From Candidatus Faecivivens stercorigallinarum (lineage in GTDB: Bacteria; Bacillota; Clostridia; Oscillospirales; Ruminococcaceae), in assembly GCA_018715465.1 (NCBI GenBank), contig DVLN01000002.1, forward strand, positions 1 to 9,095: a DNA stretch of 9,095 nt, written 5' to 3'. The notes under the pieces were generated by a model, which ran no database searches, was not told where the DNA came from, and saw only the letters and a list, made by a program, of their open reading frames with translations. This document shows, piece after piece, positions 5,714-9,095 of this stretch; position 1 is the first letter of the stretch; the number at the start of each line of letters is the position of its first letter. A program made the translations under genes and the position numbers.

Positions 5714-7072
5714 TTGATAAACGTACATGATATTATGGAAACCATCCAGATGATTCAGGAAGAAAATCTGGATATCCGCACCATTACAATGGGCATCTCT
5801 CTGCTCGACTGCTGCGACGCCGACATCGACAGGAGCTGTGAAAAAATCTACGAAAAAATCTGCCGTAAGGCCGAGCATCTGGTTGCAACCGGTGAAGAAA
5901 TTGAGAAGAAATACGGCATCCCAATTGTCAACAAACGTATTTCTGTCACACCGATTGCTGTTCCGCTGGCTGTTTCGGGCGGAAATCCGATCAAATATGC
6001 GCTGACGCTGGAAAAATGCGCCAACACCTGCGGCGTCAACTTTATCGGCGGATATTCTGCGCTGGTCCAGAAAGGCTTTGCAGCCGGTGACCAGGCACTG
6101 ATCGAATCTATCCCCGAAGCACTGACTGTCACCGACCATCTCTGCTCGTCGGTCAACGTCGGCTCGACCAAGGCCGGTATCAATATGGACGCAGTCAGAA
6201 TGATGGGCGGCATCGTCCGCCGGACTGCCGAACTGACCGCCGACCGCAACTGCATTGGCGCGGCCAAGCTGGTCGTCTTCTGCAACGCAGTCGAGGACAA
6301 CCCCTTTATGGCGGGCGCTTTTCACGGTGTCGGCGAACCTGATTGTGAGATCAATGTCGGCGTATCCGGCCCCGGTGTTGTCCGGGCAGCACTTGCAAAG
6401 CTCCCCAAAGACGCCGATCTGACTGAGGTCGCTGATCTGGTCAAACGGACTGCCTTCAAGATCACCCGTATGGGTCAGCTGGTCGGCAAGGAAGCCAGTG
6501 AAAAACTGGGCGTACCATTCGGCATTGTCGACCTCTCCCTTGCGCCTACCCCGGCTGTCGGCGATTCGGTCGCTCATATTCTGGAGGAGATGGGGCTGGA
6601 GATGTGCGGCTGTCATGGAACGACCGCTGCCCTTGCACTGCTCAACGATGCAGTCAAAAAAGGCGGCGTCATGGCTTCTTCCCATGTCGGCGGACTGTCC
6701 GGTGCGTTTATCCCGGTATCGGAAGACGCAGGCATGATCGACGCGGCGCGCTGCGGCAACCTGCTGCTTGAGAAGCTGGAAGCGATGACCGCTGTCTGCT
6801 CAGTTGGACTGGACATGATCGTCATTCCGGGAGACACGACGGCTGAAATGATCTCGGCCATTATCGCCGACGAAGCGGCAATCGGCATGGTCAACTCCAA
6901 GACGACCGCTGTCCGTGTCATTCCCGCAATCGGCAAATCCATCGGCGACGACCTCTCCTTTGGCGGCCTGCTGGGTGCAGGACCGGTCATGAAGGTCAAC
7001 TATACCAAACCGGATATCTTTATCCATCGCGGCGGCAGAATCCCCGCGCCGCTGCAGAGCCTGAAAAACTAA
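5714..7072 (+). CDS. UPF0210 (DUF711) PFL-like family protein
   Basis: A cytoplasmic protein of 452 aa from the UPF0210/DUF711 family, structurally related to pyruvate formate-lyase-like folds and often labelled 'PFL family protein'; its reaction is not established. Conserved family segments are present throughout: ETIQMIQEENLDIRTITMGI near the start, GIPIVNKRISVTP, FIGGYSALVQKG, Cys144 in CSSVNVGSTKAGINM, NAVEDNPFMAGAFHGVGE, VGVSGPGVV, KITRMGQLVGKEAS, DLSLAPTPAVGDSVA, GTTAALALLNDAVKKGGVMA, SVGLDMIVIPGDT, and the C-terminal RGGRIPAPLQSLKN. The start is assigned to a TTG at 5714: conserved homology begins just after it, and AGGAAAGGCGGG lies 6-10 nt upstream. The only in-frame ATG nearby (5744) would cut into the conserved N-terminus. 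It forms an operon with the ACT-domain gene and ends before a strong terminator. Confidence 0.93.
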   Translation: MINVHDIMETIQMIQEENLDIRTITMGISLLDCCDADIDRSCEKIYEKICRKAEHLVATGEEIEKKYGIPIVNKRISVTPIAVPLAVSGGNPIKYALTLEKCANTCGVNFIGGYSALVQKGFAAGDQALIESIPEALTVTDHLCSSVNVGSTKAGINMDAVRMMGGIVRRTAELTADRNCIGAAKLVVFCNAVEDNPFMAGAFHGVGEPDCEINVGVSGPGVVRAALAKLPKDADLTEVADLVKRTAFKITRMGQLVGKEASEKLGVPFGIVDLSLAPTPAVGDSVAHILEEMGLEMCGCHGTTAALALLNDAVKKGGVMASSHVGGLSGAFIPVSEDAGMIDAARCGNLLLEKLEAMTAVCSVGLDMIVIPGDTTAEMISAIIADEAAIGMVNSKTTAVRVIPAIGKSIGDDLSFGGLLGAGPVMKVNYTKPDIFIHRGGRIPAPLQSLKN

Positions 7073-7123
7073 TCTGCGTATATACAGAACGGCTTTTCTG
7101 GCGGCTGTTCTGTCAGACAGATC

Positions 7124-7154
7124 ATCCCCCGGCAATGCCGGGGGATATTTTATT
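7124..7154 (+). terminator. Rho-independent terminator after the UPF0210 gene
   Basis: A perfect 10-bp stem ATCCCCCGGC/GCCGGGGGAT (7124-7133 and 7137-7146) with an AAT loop, followed by ATTTTATT. A weaker stem, CAGAACGGC/GCTGTTCTG (7085-7093 and 7104-7112, one G-U pair), lies between the stop codon and this terminator and may fold as an accessory hairpin. Confidence 0.88.
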
Positions 7155-7209
7155 GCAGCGCATCGCCTGACGGCAGCCAGATACAAAAACGACAGTAAGG
7201 AACATTGTT

Positions 7210-7965
7210 ATGAATCCATACAAAATTGACCTCGGAGCACAGCTTCCCCCTGATACCGACTACCCGGAAATCCCGCTGGACGGCAACTTTTCTTTTGCCT
7301 GCCAGGGTTGCGGCGACTGCTGCCGCAAACGGAGCGACATCGTCCTGTCGGGCTACGATCTCTACCGGCTCTGCGTCCGTTTCGCGCTCCCGCCCCAGAT
7401 GGTGATTCGCGCCTTCTGCCACTGTTATACCGGTTCTGCCACCCACCTGCCGGTTGTCCGGCTCCGTCCCCGGCAGGACAACGGCAACTGTCCTTTTCTG
7501 ACCACAGAAAGCAGCTGCGCCATCCATTCCCATAAACCGCTGGTCTGTGCTCTGTATCCGCTGGGACAGTCGATCGACTTTGAGGCGGGAGCTGATCCGT
7601 CTGACCCGGAAGTCCGCCGCCGGTGCATCCACTATTTCGCGCAGGACACCGGGTGCAGCGGCCGTCAGGTAACGTTGACCCTGCGGGAATATCTGGACAG
7701 CTTTTCGATTCTCAGCCGTGAGGAACTGGACTTACGCTGGGCGCGGGACTGCATCGCCCTTTCTTCGCGGGTAAAAACACTTGAAAAGCGGCTGCGGCCT
7801 ATCGAAATGAAATACCTTCAGCGAAAAATCCAGCGGGCACTTTATCTGGAATACGATTTCAGACAGGATTTTATGCCGCAGTACGACCGGAATATCGGGC
7901 AGCTGGAAGAGACCCTCTGCAAGCTGGAAGGAGATCAATCTGTCAGAAAGGGAAATCAACCATGA
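7210..7965 (+). CDS. YkgJ-type CxxCxxCC cysteine-cluster protein
   Basis: A 251-aa protein. Residues 28-120 are the YkgJ/UPF0153 putative zinc- or iron-binding domain: CQGCGDCC (Cys31, 34, 37, 38), then NCPFL with Cys94, CAIHSHKP with Cys103 and LVCALYP with Cys113. The cysteine set could hold a Zn2+ ion or an Fe-S cluster; the biochemical function of the family is not settled. After about residue 125 comes a ~125-residue extension, longer than the compact YkgJ proteins, predicted largely helical and charged (SSRVKTLEKRLRPIEMKYLQ), which may mediate protein contacts. The start has TAAGGA 8 nt upstream. It lies 55 bp past the previous terminator with no clear promoter of its own. Its stop overlaps the start of the FliB-like gene (ATGA), so the two are translationally coupled. 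No signal peptide is present, so it is probably cytoplasmic. Confidence 0.88.
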   Translation: MNPYKIDLGAQLPPDTDYPEIPLDGNFSFACQGCGDCCRKRSDIVLSGYDLYRLCVRFALPPQMVIRAFCHCYTGSATHLPVVRLRPRQDNGNCPFLTTESSCAIHSHKPLVCALYPLGQSIDFEAGADPSDPEVRRRCIHYFAQDTGCSGRQVTLTLREYLDSFSILSREELDLRWARDCIALSSRVKTLEKRLRPIEMKYLQRKIQRALYLEYDFRQDFMPQYDRNIGQLEETLCKLEGDQSVRKGNQP

Positions 7966-9080
7966 AAATCGTCACCCCTGATTATTTCGCACAATTTCAC
8001 TGTATCGCCTCCGACTGCCCCGAAACCTGCTGTGCCGGATGGGAAGTCGTCGTCGACCCGGAAAGTGAACAGCGGTACCGTGCACTGCAAACCCCACTCG
8101 GCGAGCGCATCCGCGGTATGCTGGCAATCGAGGACGGCGAAACCTGTTTTCACTGCAATCCAGACGGCAGATGCCCGTTTCTGAATGACCGCAACCTCTG
8201 TGATATCCAGGCGGAAATGGGAGAAGAAGCCCTCTGCCGCACCTGTCACCTCTATCCCCGGTTTATCAACGACTTCGGCGGTACCAGAGAGATGGGGCTG
8301 TCCATCTCCTGCCCGGAAGCGGCACGGATTATCTTCTCTCAAACTGGGAAAACACAGTTTGTCGCAGAAAACCACCCGGAACTTCCCCCCTCGCTGAACG
8401 ATATGGACGCCGACCGATATTTTTCCGTCATGCGGCTGCGCCAGACGGCCTATGAACTGGTACAGCGTTCCCAGTTCCCGATGGACCACCGTTGTGCACT
8501 GCTGCTCCGGCTGGCACGTCAGGGACAGAAAAGAATCAAAAAAGAAAGATGGGAGGATATCGAACCCCTCTGCGACAGCTTTGACCCCCATCAAATGCTT
8601 GCACAGCTGAAAAAATGCCGCAGCCGTGCCTCTCAGACACCCGCCTTGCCAATCAGCGCAATCCTCAGCGCACTGTTACAGCTGGATATCCTGACTGAAG
8701 AGTGGAAAGAACAGCTGAACAGTTGCCTTCATATGTTTGAAACCGGCAACCCTCAGGTTGTACCGCTCGACGCGCAGTTTGAACAGAATCTGCTGTTTAC
8801 TTTCCTTTTCCGGTACTTTGCCCGCGCGGCCTATCCCGCCGCCGGTGATAAAACACTGCTGGGACTGGTTAAATTTGCGGTATTCAGCCTGCTGGCGGTC
8901 CGAATCCTTGGACAGGACATGTCTCAGGAACAGCTGCAAAAACTTGCTATCCGCTATTCCCGAGAGGTGGAGCATGACGAAGACAATGTCGAAATGTTGG
9001 TCAATACCATGGCGGAGGACCCAGTCTTTTCCGAAAAGGCTTTCTGTTCCCTGCTTCTGAGCGCACAGGCAGGATTATAA
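7962..9080 (+). CDS. fliB: Flagellin lysine-N-methylase (FliB) family protein
   Basis: A 372-aa cytoplasmic protein. Its N-terminus shows the family's cysteine signature: Cys14, Cys19, Cys23, Cys24 in FHCIASDCPETCCAGW, followed by Cys62/65 (TCFHC), Cys71 in RCPFLNDRNLCDIQ, Cys92/95 in LCRTCHLYPR and Cys117 in SLSISCPEAARII. In Salmonella FliB methylates lysines of flagellin using S-adenosylmethionine; the cysteine-rich region is thought to bind a metal or Fe-S centre. The C-terminal two thirds is helical and poorly characterised. The ATG overlaps the stop of the YkgJ-type gene, and its ribosome binding site (AAAGGG) lies inside that gene. Many Clostridia carry this family without an adjacent flagellin, so the substrate here may be another protein. 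The family call is strong, but the fliB symbol should be taken as family-level only. Confidence 0.87.
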   Translation: MKIVTPDYFAQFHCIASDCPETCCAGWEVVVDPESEQRYRALQTPLGERIRGMLAIEDGETCFHCNPDGRCPFLNDRNLCDIQAEMGEEALCRTCHLYPRFINDFGGTREMGLSISCPEAARIIFSQTGKTQFVAENHPELPPSLNDMDADRYFSVMRLRQTAYELVQRSQFPMDHRCALLLRLARQGQKRIKKERWEDIEPLCDSFDPHQMLAQLKKCRSRASQTPALPISAILSALLQLDILTEEWKEQLNSCLHMFETGNPQVVPLDAQFEQNLLFTFLFRYFARAAYPAAGDKTLLGLVKFAVFSLLAVRILGQDMSQEQLQKLAIRYSREVEHDEDNVEMLVNTMAEDPVFSEKAFCSLLLSAQAGL

Positions 9081-9095
9081 AATTTCTGATTGAAT

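Noticed and set aside
5708..6685. 325-codon open frame on the minus strand opposite the UPF0210 gene
   Set aside because: The plus-strand frame matches a conserved family from end to end. The antisense product is low-complexity (Asp/Gly/Ala/Phe-rich) with no motif.
7153..7185. TTGCAG...GATACA as a promoter for the YkgJ-type gene
   Set aside because: The spacing is about 21 bp, too long for a sigma-A promoter, and the -35 overlaps the terminator tail.
1..9095. tRNA/rRNA genes, CRISPR array, insertion sequences, attachment sites, riboswitch leaders
   Set aside because: No cloverleaf, regularly spaced repeats, transposase or integrase frames, terminal repeats or long structured leaders were found by reading both strands.

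Overview
The window looks like a chromosomal housekeeping/accessory segment of a Gram-positive anaerobe, most likely a moderately GC-rich member of the Clostridia (an Oscillospirales/Ruminococcaceae-type genome is my best guess). The reasons are strong AGGAGG-type ribosome binding sites, sigma-A-like promoters, a TTG start, a ferredoxin-fused aldo/keto reductase, an AdhR-like MerR regulator, the UPF0237/UPF0210 pair and a Cys-cluster/FliB-like pair. This is inferred from gene content and style, not from a marker gene. I see no RNA gene, insertion sequence, CRISPR array, phage gene or origin.

Left arm, minus strand (1-1883). A two-gene operon runs leftwards: a [4Fe-4S] ferredoxin-fused aldo/keto reductase, then 15 bp later a MerR-family regulator of the aldehyde-sensing AdhR type, closed by an intrinsic terminator. 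Its promoter has the MerR hallmark of a 19-bp spacer containing a perfect dyad (TGGAGT/ACTCCA), which suggests that the operon is controlled by its own second gene. Further left is the N-terminus of a MATE efflux transporter, cut by the window edge, with its own promoter.

Centre (1983-5106). A plus-strand papain-type aminopeptidase C (PepC/bleomycin hydrolase) has a clear promoter and terminator and stands alone. After it come two convergent genes whose 3' ends overlap by 15 bp: a small unrecognised multi-span membrane protein (+) and a membrane-anchored protein (-) that looks like a LytR-CpsA-Psr (LCP) domain lacking the expected catalytic arginines.

Right arm, plus strand (5311-9080). A promoter drives the conserved ACT-domain UPF0237 protein and its usual partner, the UPF0210/DUF711 'PFL-like' protein, followed by a strong terminator. 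Next is a tightly coupled pair with an ATGA overlap: a YkgJ-type CxxCxxCC cysteine-cluster protein and a protein of the flagellin lysine-N-methylase (FliB) family. Both carry related N-terminal cysteine arrays. No gap between genes exceeds 300 bp; the longest (5107-5391) holds only the promoter of the ACT gene and nothing else I can support.

The most interesting items are the YkgJ/FliB-like pair with no flagellar gene in view, the catalytically degenerate LCP-like protein convergent with an orphan membrane protein, and the self-wired aldehyde-type MerR/aldo-keto reductase operon.
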